Source: UBA4644 sp964646225
Lineage (GTDB): Bacteria > Bacillota > Clostridia > Oscillospirales > Butyricicoccaceae
Direction: 5' to 3'
NCBI GenBank assembly: GCA_964646225.1
Contig: CAZYAD010000008.1
Location: 1 to 47,668, forward strand
Length of the DNA stretch: 47,668 bases
A program made the translations under genes and the position numbers. How positions within the stretch are numbered: the first letter of the stretch is position 1; the number at the start of each line of letters is the position of its first letter. Below the pieces are notes generated by a model. The model saw nothing but the letters and a program-made list of their open reading frames with translations, did no database searches and was not told the DNA's origin. This document shows, one piece after another, positions 15,609 through 24,018 of the stretch.

Positions 15609-16286
15609 ATGATCTATCTGGTAGAGGACGACGCCGGGATCCGGGAGCTGGTTCTGTACGCGCTGAACGGCTCCGGACAGCAGGCCCAGGGCTTTGGGAC
15701 GCCTTCGGCCTTCTGGCAGGCCATGCGGCGGGAGACGCCCGCCCTGATCCTGCTGGACATTATGCTGCCGGAGGAGGATGGGCTTCAGATCCTGAAAAAG
15801 CTGCGGGCCGACCCCCGCACCGTCCGCACGCCGGTGATCATGCTCACCGCCAGAGGCAGCGAGCCGGACAAGGTACTGGGGCTGGAGGCCGGGGCGGACG
15901 ATTACCTGCCCAAGCCCTTTGGCATGATGGAGCTGCTGGCCCGGGTCAAGGCGCTGCTGCGCCGCGCCGCAGAACCCGCAGCGACGGAGCAGTATCAGGC
16001 GGCGTGCCTGACGGTCTGGCCCCGGCGGCATCAGGTGGAGGTCAGCGGCCGGGCCGTGGCGCTGACCCCCAAGGAATTTGAGTTGCTGACCGTCCTGATG
16101 CAGAACCGGGGGCTGGTGCTCTCACGGGATCAGCTGCTGAACCGCATCTGGGGCTACGGCTTTGACGGAGAAAACCGCACGGTGGATGTCCACATCCGCA
16201 CCCTGCGGCAAAAGCTCGGCCCCGCCGGCGAGCTCATCGAGACCGTCCGGGGGGTGGGCTACCGCATCGGAGGAGACGGACAATGA
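15609..16286 (+). CDS. OmpR/PhoB-family response regulator
   Basis: DNA-binding response regulator of 225 residues. The receiver domain (1-115) has acidic pocket residues EDD (6-8), phospho-acceptor Asp50 in LILLDIMLPEEDG, the threonine of IMLTARG and Lys102 in DDYLPKPFG. The winged-helix effector domain (about 130-222) has LTPKEFELLTVLMQNRGLVLSRDQLLNRIWGYG, DVHIRTLRQKLG and VRGVGYRI. AGGAGG precedes the ATG. It overlaps the kinase start (ATGA). The next gene is a Na/Pi symporter with a Pho-box-like promoter, so a PhoB/PhoP role is likely; no pst genes are in the window. Confidence 0.92.
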   Translation: MIYLVEDDAGIRELVLYALNGSGQQAQGFGTPSAFWQAMRRETPALILLDIMLPEEDGLQILKKLRADPRTVRTPVIMLTARGSEPDKVLGLEAGADDYLPKPFGMMELLARVKALLRRAAEPAATEQYQAACLTVWPRRHQVEVSGRAVALTPKEFELLTVLMQNRGLVLSRDQLLNRIWGYGFDGENRTVDVHIRTLRQKLGPAGELIETVRGVGYRIGGDGQ

Positions 16287-17335
16287 GAAGAAAAATCTTT
16301 CAATCGATCTTTTTCACCGCCATTGCGGTGTTTCTGGCAGGGATGATCTTTCTGGCGGAGGCCTTTTACAGCAGCGTCGCGCCGCTCTATACCCTGGGCG
16401 AGCTGCTGCTGGAGCTGTTTTCCCCCATGCTGGCGGTGCTGGTGCTGGCACTGGTGCTGGCGCTGCTGCTGGCGGCCCATTGGTCCCGGCAGATCACCCG
16501 GCCGCTGGAATCCATCGACCTGCAGAATCCCGACGAGCGGGGAGTCTATGACGAGCTGCGGCCCCTGCTGGGGCGCATTTCCGGGCAGAACCGGCAGCTC
16601 CAGCAGAAGGTGGAGGAGCTGAAGCTGGAGCATCAGCGGCAGGACAGCCTGCGGCGGGAGTTCACCGCCAATGTCTCTCACGAGCTGAAAACGCCCCTGA
16701 CCTCGATTTCGGGCTATGCGGAGCTGATGGAAAACGGCATGGTAAAGCCGGAGGACATCTCCCGCTTTTCGGGCACCATCTATCACGAGGCCCAGCGGCT
16801 CATCGTGCTGGTGAACGACATCATCCGCCTCTCCCAGCTGGAGGATCCCGACGCGCAGGACGAGCGCCGCCCGGTGGAGCTTTACGCCCTGTGCCGGGAG
16901 ATCATCGTCTCCCTCTCCCCTGCCGCCGAAAAGCGGCAGGTGCGCTTTACCCTGGCGGGACAGAGCACCGAGGTGCTGGGCGTCCGGCGGGTGCTGGAGG
17001 AGATCATCTACAATCTGTGTGACAACGCTGTCAAATACAACCGCCCCGGCGGCACCGTCTCGGTTTCCCTCCGCCGGGAGGAGGGCTGCGCCCTGTTGCA
17101 GGTGCGGGATACCGGCATCGGCATCCCTCAGGATCAGCTGGATCGGGTCTTTGAGCGGTTTTACCGGGTGGACAAGAGCCACTCCCGGGAGGTGGGCGGC
17201 ACCGGGCTGGGGCTTTCCATCGTCAAGCACGGCGCGGCCTACCACGGCGGCACCGTCTCGGTGGAGAGCCGGGAGGGCGAGGGCAGCACCTTTACCGTCT
17301 GTCTGCCGCTGCCCGGAACAGGGATCGGAATTTAA
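16283..17335 (+). CDS. PhoR-like sensor histidine kinase
   Basis: Membrane histidine kinase of 350 residues and partner of the response regulator (4-bp overlap). Two membrane helices (about 7-29 and 44-66) are separated by only about 15 residues, so there is almost no outside sensor domain. A short linker and coiled coil follow, then HisKA with the phospho-histidine His133 in FTANVSHELKTPLTSISGYAEL. The HATPase domain has N-box YNLCDNAVKYN, G1 DTGIGI, F-box FERFYRVDKSHS and G2 GGTGLGLSIVKHG. The compact sensor layout fits kinases that receive signals through a transporter or PhoU-type partner; the adjacent symporter has a PhoU-like domain. The stop codon lies inside the first Pho-box repeat. 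Confidence 0.92.
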   Translation: MRRKIFQSIFFTAIAVFLAGMIFLAEAFYSSVAPLYTLGELLLELFSPMLAVLVLALVLALLLAAHWSRQITRPLESIDLQNPDERGVYDELRPLLGRISGQNRQLQQKVEELKLEHQRQDSLRREFTANVSHELKTPLTSISGYAELMENGMVKPEDISRFSGTIYHEAQRLIVLVNDIIRLSQLEDPDAQDERRPVELYALCREIIVSLSPAAEKRQVRFTLAGQSTEVLGVRRVLEEIIYNLCDNAVKYNRPGGTVSVSLRREEGCALLQVRDTGIGIPQDQLDRVFERFYRVDKSHSREVGGTGLGLSIVKHGAAYHGGTVSVESREGEGSTFTVCLPLPGTGIGI

Positions 17336-17385
17336 CACGGATTTAACAAAAACCCCACCCGGATTTAACCCGCGGCCGGTATACT
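17331..17385 (+). promoter_or_regulatory. Pho-box-like operator and promoter of the Na/Pi symporter gene
   Basis: TTTAAC occurs at 17331, 17342 and 17364, exactly on an 11-bp grid; the missing grid position (17353) reads CCCCAC. The last repeat ends 10 bp before the -10 TATACT (17380-17385), and no -35 hexamer is present. Direct repeats on an 11-bp period replacing the -35 are the known architecture of PhoB/PhoP-activated promoters. The regulator gene is immediately upstream. Confidence 0.8.
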
Positions 17386-17428
17386 CAAGTCATTACACGA
17401 AAATTTGACAAAGACAGGAGGCAGCATC

Positions 17429-19204
17429 ATGAACGAAGGCCTGGATATCTTCTCCCTCATCACCCTGCTGGGTGGTCTGACCTTCTTCCTGTTCGGCATG
17501 AATGTCATGTCCGGCAGTCTGGAAAAAATGGCCGGCGGCCGGCTGGAGGAAATGCTGCGGAAAATGACCGCCAATCCCCTCATCAGCATCGTACTGGGCG
17601 CGGTGATCACCATCGCCGTCCAGTCGTCCTCGGCCACCACCGTTATGCTGGTGGGTCTGGTGAACTCGGGCATCATGCAGTTCAGCCAGACCATCCATAT
17701 CATCTTCGGCGCCAACATCGGTACCACCCTCACCGCCTGGCTCACCAGTCTTTCGGGCATTGAGAGCAGCGTATTCTGGATCCAGATGCTCAAGCCCAAG
17801 AACTTCTCTCCCCTGCTGGCCTTTGTGGGTATCATCATGATCATGTTCTCCAAAAAGGAGAACCGCAAGAGCATCGGTACGGTGTTTGTGGGCTTTGCCG
17901 TTCTGATGTACGGCATGGAGATGATGGCCGGGGCGGTGAGCCCGCTGGCCGATATGCCGGAGTTCGAGCAGCTGCTGGTGAAGTTCCAGAACCCCATCGT
18001 GGGCGTTCTGGTGGGAACGCTGTTCACCGGCATCATCCAGAGCTCGGCGGCCTCCATCGGTATTTTGCAGGCGCTGTCCCTCACCGGCAGCATCACCTAT
18101 GGCATGGCCATCCCCATTGTCATGGGCCAGAACATCGGCACCTGCGCCACCTCGCTGATCTCCTGCATCGGCACCAACATCAAGGCCAGGCGGGTGGCCA
18201 TCCTTCATGTGTCCATCAAGATCATCGGCACCATCCTGTGCCTTTCTGTCTTCTCGCTGCTGAATGTGTTTTTTGACTGGGCCTTTGTGACCCAGAGCAT
18301 CAAGCCCTGGCAGATCGCGCTGGTGCATACCATCTTCAACCTGGTGACCACGGCGCTGCTGCTGCCGGTCTCCAAATATCTGGTGCGGCTCACCGAGCGG
18401 CTGGTGCGGGAAAAGCACACCAGCGCCCCTGCCGCTTCGGACGACGACGGCATCCTGCTGGACGAGCTGCTGCTGCGCTCCCCCTCTGTGGCCGTTTCCG
18501 AGTCCTTCAATGTCTCCACCCACATGGCCCTGCAGGCGCAGGACATCCTGATGCTGGCCATGGAGCTGGTGCAGAAATATGACGCCGCCGGGGGACGCCG
18601 GGTGATGGAGATGGAGGATCGGCTGGATCGCTACGAAGACAAGCTGGGCACCTATCTGGTCAAGCTGTCCGCACAGGCGCTGTCCAGTCAGGACAGCCAG
18701 ATCAGCTCCAAGATCCTCCACGCCATCGGCGACTTTGAGCGGCTGGGCGACCACGCCATCAACATCATCAAGGTAGCGCAGGAGATCCACGATAAAAGGA
18801 TCACCTTCTCCCCTGCCGCTCAGCAGGAGCTGAACACCATCGCCCAGGCGCTGAACGAGATCCTGGAGCTCACCGTCCGGGCCTATCTCAACAGCGATGT
18901 GGAGCTGGCAGAGCAGGTGGAGCCGCTGGAGCAGGTCATCGACCGACTGACCACCATCTGCAAGGACAACCACATCCGCCGGCTGCAAAAGGGACTTTGC
19001 ACCATCGAGGGCGGCTTTGTGCTGTCTGATCTGCTGAATAATTTTGAGCGCATCTCGGATCACTGCTCCAATGTGGCGGTGGCCATCATCGAGGTGGAGC
19101 ACAACAGCTTTGACACCCACAAGTACCTCAACGGTGTCAAGTACGGCAACAGCGTGTTCAATGAAATCTACGACGAGTTTGCCGCCAAATATGCACTGAA
19201 ATAA
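17429..19204 (+). CDS. Na+/phosphate symporter with C-terminal PhoU-like domain
   Basis: Imports inorganic phosphate with sodium across the cytoplasmic membrane. The 591-residue product has the NptA/PNaS duplicated transport core: FFLFGMNVMSGSLEKMAGGRLEE near the N-terminus, the first QSSSATT repeat (VQSSSATTVMLVGLVNSG), GANIGTTLTA, the second inverted repeat IIQSSAASIGILQAL and GQNIGTCATS. A cytoplasmic PhoU-like helical domain follows (about 360-590), with FERLGDHAINIIKVA and NNFERISDHCSNVAVAIIE carrying the ExxxD metal motifs. AGGAGG precedes ATG 17429. It is probably induced by low phosphate through the upstream two-component system. Confidence 0.93.
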   Translation: MNEGLDIFSLITLLGGLTFFLFGMNVMSGSLEKMAGGRLEEMLRKMTANPLISIVLGAVITIAVQSSSATTVMLVGLVNSGIMQFSQTIHIIFGANIGTTLTAWLTSLSGIESSVFWIQMLKPKNFSPLLAFVGIIMIMFSKKENRKSIGTVFVGFAVLMYGMEMMAGAVSPLADMPEFEQLLVKFQNPIVGVLVGTLFTGIIQSSAASIGILQALSLTGSITYGMAIPIVMGQNIGTCATSLISCIGTNIKARRVAILHVSIKIIGTILCLSVFSLLNVFFDWAFVTQSIKPWQIALVHTIFNLVTTALLLPVSKYLVRLTERLVREKHTSAPAASDDDGILLDELLLRSPSVAVSESFNVSTHMALQAQDILMLAMELVQKYDAAGGRRVMEMEDRLDRYEDKLGTYLVKLSAQALSSQDSQISSKILHAIGDFERLGDHAINIIKVAQEIHDKRITFSPAAQQELNTIAQALNEILELTVRAYLNSDVELAEQVEPLEQVIDRLTTICKDNHIRRLQKGLCTIEGGFVLSDLLNNFERISDHCSNVAVAIIEVEHNSFDTHKYLNGVKYGNSVFNEIYDEFAAKYALK

Positions 19205-19213
19205 ACAGAAGAT

Positions 19214-19248
19214 GCCCTCTCCGTTGTCAAAGACGGAGAGGGCTTTTT
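19214..19248 (+). terminator. Intrinsic terminator after the symporter gene
   Basis: GCCCTCTCCGT (19214-19224) pairs with ACGGAGAGGGC (19233-19243), followed by TTTTT. Confidence 0.92.
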
Positions 19249-19340
19249 CGTTTTTCGGCGTGCCCCCCGTGGGACGTGGAATGCAGAACGGCAGACGGGA
19301 AAACGCTCCCTCGGTCACAGCAAATCCGTGACGGCTCCCT

Positions 19341-19734
19341 TTACGCAAAGGTGCGGCGGGCAGTGGTCAGGGGATTGCCGTCGGCATCCAGCAGGGTGAC
19401 CTCCAGCGCATCATATCCAGCCTGGACAGGGGTGGCATCTCCAAAGTCAAACAGGGTGAAGCCCCCTTCCGCGCAGGGGCCGGAGGCCGTCAGCGTCACA
19501 TCTCCTGCCGTCAGCCGGGCCTGATACCACAGGCGGCTGCGCTTCCACAGCCGGGCCAGATGCAGATGGGTGTCGGTGACGCCCGCCGCCAGATACTCCT
19601 CGTATTGCAGACTGCCGTTGTAGCCGGCAAGGATCACAAACCGGGTATTCAGCAGGCGGCTTTCTTCGGCCAGATTGGCCCGTTCCAGCCGGTTCAGGAG
19701 GCTCTGCGCATTCAGCCGGGGACGATCGGCCCGC
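19341..19734 (-). CDS. Unknown protein, C-terminal fragment cut by the assembly gap
   Basis: A minus-strand frame enters from the N-run and ends at TAA (19341-19343), giving about 130 residues. It contains LNRLERANLAEESRLLNTRF, GSLQYEEYLAAGVTDTHLHL, LWKRSRLWYQARLTAGDV and a Gly/Thr-rich beta-type end (GGFTLFDFGDATPV). I do not recognise it. Because PadR regulators usually precede the gene they control, this could be the regulated partner. The unknown gap length means it could also be the distal part of a longer gene. The start is not visible. Confidence 0.6.
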
Positions 19735-19834
19735 NNNNNNNNNNNNNNNNNNNNNNNNNNNNNNNNNNNNNNNNNNNNNNNNNNNNNNNNNNNNNNNNNN
19801 NNNNNNNNNNNNNNNNNNNNNNNNNNNNNNNNNN
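19735..19834. other. Assembly gap (100 N)
   Basis: Exactly 100 N, the usual placeholder for a gap of unknown size. It truncates padR and the unknown gene downstream. Any translation across it is meaningless. Confidence 0.99.
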
Positions 19835-20046
19835 CGGCCCGCCGCAGACTGGGACAGGTAGCTTTGCAGGCTGCCCTCCCGCTCCAGCTGGTGGAGCACG
19901 GGATAGAGGGTGCCCTCCTTCAGTTCAAAAACGCCCTCTGAGCGCAGGGACAGCTGCGAGATCATCTCGTAGCCGTATTTGTCCCCGTCCCTCAGCAGGC
20001 TGAGGATCAGCAGGGCGGTGCTGCCGGCGAGTCCGTTCTTTTCCAT
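19835..20046 (-). CDS. PadR-family transcriptional regulator, N-terminal part (cut by gap)
   Basis: Winged-helix repressor; about 70 N-terminal residues are visible before the N-run. MEKNGLAGSTALLILSLLRDG, DKYGYEMISQLSLRSEGVFELKEGTLYPVLHQLEREG and a following S/Y-rich wing are the PadR DNA-binding signature (the KEGTLYPVLHxLE motif is diagnostic). ATG 20046 follows GGAGG. The gene has a good promoter and a pair of 9-bp direct repeats in it (20071-20105), suggesting autoregulation. Many PadR proteins of this size sense small molecules and control an adjacent transporter or membrane protein gene, which here would fall in or after the gap. Confidence 0.88.
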
Positions 20047-20070
20047 GTGGGGTGCCTCCATTATTGTTTG

Positions 20071-20122
20071 ATACCTCGGTGTTCTATGCTTACAGTATAC
20101 CTCGGCGCTCGAGGCCTGCCAA
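20071..20122 (-). promoter_or_regulatory. padR promoter with direct-repeat operator
   Basis: On the minus strand TTGGCA (20117-20122), a 17-bp spacer and TATACT (20094-20099) form a strong promoter. ATACCTCGG (plus-strand reading) occurs identically at 20071-20079 and 20097-20105, 26 bp apart. One copy overlaps the -10 and the other lies near +20, as expected for an autorepressor site. Confidence 0.65.
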
Positions 20123-20185
20123 GGGAAATGTGCGGCGGAGGACGCCTCTTTTTCGCATTGCCGCTTTAGCAGGGTGTCTTCCCCC

Positions 20186-20214
20186 TTGTGCATTCGCCAA
20201 AATCCGGTTATAAT
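20186..20214 (+). promoter_or_regulatory. Promoter of the NYN-domain gene
   Basis: TTGTGC (20186-20191), a 17-bp spacer and a perfect TATAAT (20209-20214), about 30 nt before the start codon. Confidence 0.65.
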
Positions 20215-20246
20215 GAGGGTATATCCTTCAAATAGGGAGCGACTTT

Positions 20247-20984
20247 ATGGAAAAAGAAATGAAGCTGGCGGTGCTCATCGATGCTGAGAATATTTCTGCC
20301 AGATATGTGGAAACCATCCTGGGCGAGGCTGCCGCTCTGGGCAATGTGATCTACAAGCGCATCTACGGCAACTGGACCACCACCCAGATGGCCTCGTGGA
20401 AGGAGGTCATTCTGGAAAACGCCATCCAGCCGGTGCAGCAGTACAACAACGCCTCGGGCAAAAATGCCTCGGATTCCTCCCTGATCATCGATGCCATGGA
20501 TCTGCTCTATCTGGGCAAGCTCAACGGCTTTGTCATCGTCAGCTCGGACAGCGACTTTACCCGGCTGGCCGCCCGGCTGCGGGAAAGCGAGATGTTCGTT
20601 CTGGGCATGGGCGTGCAGAACACCCCCCGCTCCTTTATCTCGGCGTGCAGCAAGTTTGCCTATTTAGATGTGCTCTATGAGGCGCAGCACGAAAAGCCCG
20701 CCCCCCAGAAGGCCGAGCAGGCACCCAAAAAATCCGGCCGCTCCGGCGGCATCAACAAAAAGACCATTCAGCGGGCCCTCCGGGAGTTTGCGCTGGAGCA
20801 ATGCGACGACGACGGCTGGATCGCCGCCGGGCAGCTGGCATCCCTGCTGGACCGCAAGTATCCCGACTTTGATGTCCGCAACTTCGGCTACAAGAAGCTG
20901 TATCTGTTTGTGGATTCCCTGGGGATGTTTGAGCTGAAGCGGGACGAGCAGGATCGCTCCAAGCTGTATTTCAAGCTGAAATAA
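20247..20984 (+). CDS. NYN-domain putative ribonuclease with LOTUS/OST-HTH domain
   Basis: Probable RNA-processing or RNA-binding protein of 245 residues. The N-terminal NYN (PIN-like) domain has the acidic active-site set: LAVLIDAENIS (Asp12 region), DSSLIIDAMDLLY and FVIVSSDSDFTRLAARLRE. GVQNTPRSFISACSKFAYLD is typical of the LabA/DUF88 group. After a Lys/Pro-rich linker, the C-terminal domain (about 170-245: TIQRALREF, GWIAAGQLASLLDRKYPDFD, YKKLYLFVDSL, YFKLK) matches the OST-HTH/LOTUS fold, a known RNA-binding module. GGGAG precedes the ATG. It is followed 21 bp later by the YitT gene. Confidence 0.9.
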   Translation: MEKEMKLAVLIDAENISARYVETILGEAAALGNVIYKRIYGNWTTTQMASWKEVILENAIQPVQQYNNASGKNASDSSLIIDAMDLLYLGKLNGFVIVSSDSDFTRLAARLRESEMFVLGMGVQNTPRSFISACSKFAYLDVLYEAQHEKPAPQKAEQAPKKSGRSGGINKKTIQRALREFALEQCDDDGWIAAGQLASLLDRKYPDFDVRNFGYKKLYLFVDSLGMFELKRDEQDRSKLYFKLK

Positions 20985-21005
20985 CCGTTTTTAGAGAGGA
21001 AGCAT

Positions 21006-21869
21006 ATGAAACGGACAAGCATTCAAAAGGTGGCTGTCATTCTGGGGGCCAATCTGATCTATTCCTTTGCAGTGGCGTATTTTCTGGTGCCCTCCGGCAT
21101 GGTGTCCGGCGGCATCACCGGTCTGGCCATCGGTCTGAGCAACGGCTTTGGCATTCCCAAGGATCTCACCATCTGGGTGTTGCAGATCGCGCTGTTCCTG
21201 GCGGGCTATTTTGTGGTGGGACGGCAGTTTGCCCTCACCACGCTGGTGAGCAGCTTTTCCTACCCTGCCATGTTTTCGGTGATGACCCGGGTGGCGCAGC
21301 ACACCGGGCTGCTCACCGAGGATCCCTTTTTGTGCATGATCTTTGCCGGGCTGCTGTTCGGCGTGGGCATCGGGCTGGTGCTGCGGCAGGGGGCCTCCAC
21401 CGGCGGCACCGACATCGTGGCGGTGATCCTGAACAGGAAGCTGGGGCTTTCGGTCTCCGGAACGCTGTACGCGGTGGACGCGCTGGTGCTGCTGACCCAG
21501 GTGTTTTTTGTGGAGTCGGTGGAGCAGGTGCTTTACGGCATTCTGTTCGTGCTGTGCTATTCGGTGCTGCTGGATCTGGTGCTGACCTCCGGCAAGAGCC
21601 GCATCCAGCTGCAGATCATCAGCCGGGAGCACGAGGCCATCAACCGGATGATCCTGCAGCAGTTTGACCGGGGCAGCACCCTGTTCCGCGCCGAGGGCGG
21701 CTTCAGCCGGGAGGCCTCCTATGCCGTCCAGACGGTCATCGGCAAGCGGGAGCTGTTCCGGCTGCGGGAGGAGGTGCTGGCCATCGACCGGAACGCCTTT
21801 ATCGTGGTGAATCAGGTGTCGGAGGTCAACGGCCGGGGCTTTACCCTGGAAAAGGTCTCCCGCAGATGA
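21006..21869 (+). CDS. YitT-family membrane protein (DUF161/DUF2179)
   Basis: Integral membrane protein of unknown role, widespread in Firmicutes. The 287-residue product has about five to six membrane segments in the first 200 residues. Conserved signatures are VPSGMVSGGITGLAIGLS, the FGVGIGLVLRQGASTGGTDIVAVIL glycine-rich repeat, and a C-terminal cytoplasmic DUF2179 domain (about 200-285, IISREHEAINRMILQQ, then VNQVSEVNGRGF). AGAGGAAG precedes the ATG. It probably shares a transcript with the NYN gene. Confidence 0.93.
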   Translation: MKRTSIQKVAVILGANLIYSFAVAYFLVPSGMVSGGITGLAIGLSNGFGIPKDLTIWVLQIALFLAGYFVVGRQFALTTLVSSFSYPAMFSVMTRVAQHTGLLTEDPFLCMIFAGLLFGVGIGLVLRQGASTGGTDIVAVILNRKLGLSVSGTLYAVDALVLLTQVFFVESVEQVLYGILFVLCYSVLLDLVLTSGKSRIQLQIISREHEAINRMILQQFDRGSTLFRAEGGFSREASYAVQTVIGKRELFRLREEVLAIDRNAFIVVNQVSEVNGRGFTLEKVSRR

Positions 21870-21897
21870 GCGCTCTGCAAAAAATTGCTTTTTCGGC

Positions 21898-21926
21898 TTG
21901 TAAAGCGGCACATTCCTTGTTATAAT
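21898..21926 (+). promoter_or_regulatory. Promoter of metG
   Basis: TTGTAA (21898-21903), a 17-bp spacer and a perfect TATAAT (21921-21926). No T-box or S-box leader fits in the roughly 35-nt untranslated region. Confidence 0.75.
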
Positions 21927-21967
21927 AAAATTTACGAATGAAATATTACCTTTTTGAGGTGAAACGA

Positions 21968-23896
21968 ATGGATAAAGGAAAATTCTATCTGAGTACGGCC
22001 ATTGCCTATACCTCCGGCAAGCCGCACATCGGCAACACCTATGAGATCGTCCTGGCAGACGCCATCTGCCGCTTCAAGCGGATGTGCGGCTATGATGTGT
22101 ACTTCCAGACCGGCACCGACGAGCACGGCCAGAAGATCGAGGAAAAGGCCCAGGCCGCCGGCATCACCCCCCAGCAATATGTGGACAATGTGGCCGGGGA
22201 GATCCGCCGCATCTGGGATGTGATGAACACCTCCTATGACCGGTTCATCCGCACCACCGACCCGCTGCACAAGGCACAGGTGCAGAAAATCTTTAAGAAG
22301 CTGTACGATCAGGGCGATATTTATAAAGGCGAATATCAGGGAATGTACTGCACGCCCTGCGAGTCCTTCTGGACCGAGAGCCAGCTGGTGGAGGGCAAGT
22401 GCCCCGACTGCGGCCGTCCCTGCAAGCCCGCCAGGGAGGAAGCCTATTTCTTCAAGATGAGCAAATACGCGCCCCGGCTGATGAAGCACATCGAGGACAA
22501 TCCCCGGTTCATCCAGCCCGAGGCCCGCAAGAACGAGATGGTCAACAACTTCCTCAAGCCCGGTTTGCAGGATCTGTGCGTTTCCCGCAGCAGCTTTACC
22601 TGGGGCATTCCGGTGGATTTTGACCCCCGGCACGTGATCTATGTGTGGATCGACGCGCTGAGCAACTACATCACCTTCCCCGGCTATGATGTGGACGGCA
22701 ACCACGGCGAGCAGTACAAAAAGTACTGGCCGGCCGATGTCCACCTCATCGGCAAGGATATCCTGCGGTTCCACACCATTTACTGGCCTATCCTGCTGAT
22801 GGCGCTGGATCTGCCCCTGCCCAAGCAGGTCTTTGGTCACCCCTGGCTGCTGGTGGGCGATGGCAAGATGTCCAAGTCCAAGGGCAATGTGATCTATGCA
22901 GACGATCTGGTGGAGCTGTTCGGCGTGGACGCCGTCCGCTACTATCTGCTGCACGAGATCCCCTTTGCCAGCGACGGCACCATGACCTATGAGCTGCTGA
23001 TGGAGCGCATCAACAGCGATCTGGCAAACATTCTGGGCAATCTGGTGAACCGCACCATTGCCATGAGCCACAAATATTCCGGCGGCGTGCTGTCTGACCA
23101 CAGCGTCCCCGGCGATTTCGATCAGGAGCTCATCGAGCTGTGTCTGGCCACGCCCGCCCGGGTGGAAGCCAAAATGGACGAGCTGCGGGTGGCTGACGCC
23201 CTGGACGAGATCTTTGCGCTGCTGCGCCGCGCCAACAAGTACATCGACGAGACTCTGCCTTGGGCGCTGGCCAAGGACGAAAGCCTCCATGGGCGGCTGG
23301 ACACCGTGCTGTATAATCTGGTGGAGACCATCCGCTTTGCGGCGGCGCTGCTGCATCCCTTCCTGCCCGAAACGGCAGAGCGGATCTGCAAGCAGCTGAA
23401 CTGTGCGCTGCCTGACTGGGACAGCCTTTCCTCCTTTGGCGCGCTGCCCGCCGGTCATCAGCTGGGCCAGGCCGAGATCCTGTTCGCCCGCATTGACATC
23501 CCCAAGAAGCTGGAGGAGATGCAGAAGGCCCGGGAGGCCAAGGCTGCCGCAGAGGCTCCCGCCGGAAAGGCGGAGATCGCCTTTGACGCCTTTGAAAAGG
23601 TGGACATGACAGTGGTGAAGGTGCTGGCCTGCGAGAATGTCAAGAAGAGCGAGAAGCTGCTGAAATTCCAGCTGGATGACGGCACGGGCAAGCCCCGGCA
23701 GATCCTTTCGGGCATTGCCAAGTATTACAAGGCCGAGGAGCTGGTGGGCAAGACGCTGGTGGCTGTTACCAACCTGGCCCCCCGCAAGATGATGGGGCAG
23801 GAGAGCTGCGGGATGCTGCTGTCGGCCGAAAAGGACGGTCAGCTGAAGCTGGTGATGCTGGACGACGCCATCCCTGCCGGCGCAAAGCTCTGCTGA
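21968..23896 (+). CDS. metG: Methionyl-tRNA synthetase
   Basis: Charges initiator and elongator tRNA-Met. The 642-residue class I enzyme shows the HIGH-type motif KPHIGNTYE (residues 18-26), a zinc knuckle with CTPCESFW and CPDCGRPC, and KMSKSKGN (about residue 300). A C-terminal OB-fold tRNA-binding domain (about 535-642) has FEKVDMTVVKVLACENVKKSEKLLKF and NLAPRKMMGQESCGMLL, which support dimerisation and tRNA binding. An upstream in-frame ATG at 21938 is possible, but ATG 21968 has GAGGTGA at 7 nt and gives the usual short N-terminus before the KFYLSTAIAY strand. Confidence 0.96.
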   Translation: MDKGKFYLSTAIAYTSGKPHIGNTYEIVLADAICRFKRMCGYDVYFQTGTDEHGQKIEEKAQAAGITPQQYVDNVAGEIRRIWDVMNTSYDRFIRTTDPLHKAQVQKIFKKLYDQGDIYKGEYQGMYCTPCESFWTESQLVEGKCPDCGRPCKPAREEAYFFKMSKYAPRLMKHIEDNPRFIQPEARKNEMVNNFLKPGLQDLCVSRSSFTWGIPVDFDPRHVIYVWIDALSNYITFPGYDVDGNHGEQYKKYWPADVHLIGKDILRFHTIYWPILLMALDLPLPKQVFGHPWLLVGDGKMSKSKGNVIYADDLVELFGVDAVRYYLLHEIPFASDGTMTYELLMERINSDLANILGNLVNRTIAMSHKYSGGVLSDHSVPGDFDQELIELCLATPARVEAKMDELRVADALDEIFALLRRANKYIDETLPWALAKDESLHGRLDTVLYNLVETIRFAAALLHPFLPETAERICKQLNCALPDWDSLSSFGALPAGHQLGQAEILFARIDIPKKLEEMQKAREAKAAAEAPAGKAEIAFDAFEKVDMTVVKVLACENVKKSEKLLKFQLDDGTGKPRQILSGIAKYYKAEELVGKTLVAVTNLAPRKMMGQESCGMLLSAEKDGQLKLVMLDDAIPAGAKLC

Positions 23897-24018
23897 GCCG
23901 CTTTCCAAAAAGCACGAAAAAGAAAAATGAACGAGCAGCCTCTCACGACTTGCCGGGGCTGCATCGTGGTCGGCTATGACAGAAAAAAATAATCCTTCCT
24001 GAAATTGAGGAGAATCCA

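Noticed and set aside
19447..20193. Frame reading through the N-run between padR and the downstream fragment
   Set aside because: The N stretch is a gap of unknown length, so frame continuity is artificial.
23897..24018. Possible structured leader before the unknown membrane protein
   Set aside because: Only weak interrupted stems (GCAGCC/GGCTGC, CACGA/TCGTG) are present, with no conserved riboswitch core or U-tract.
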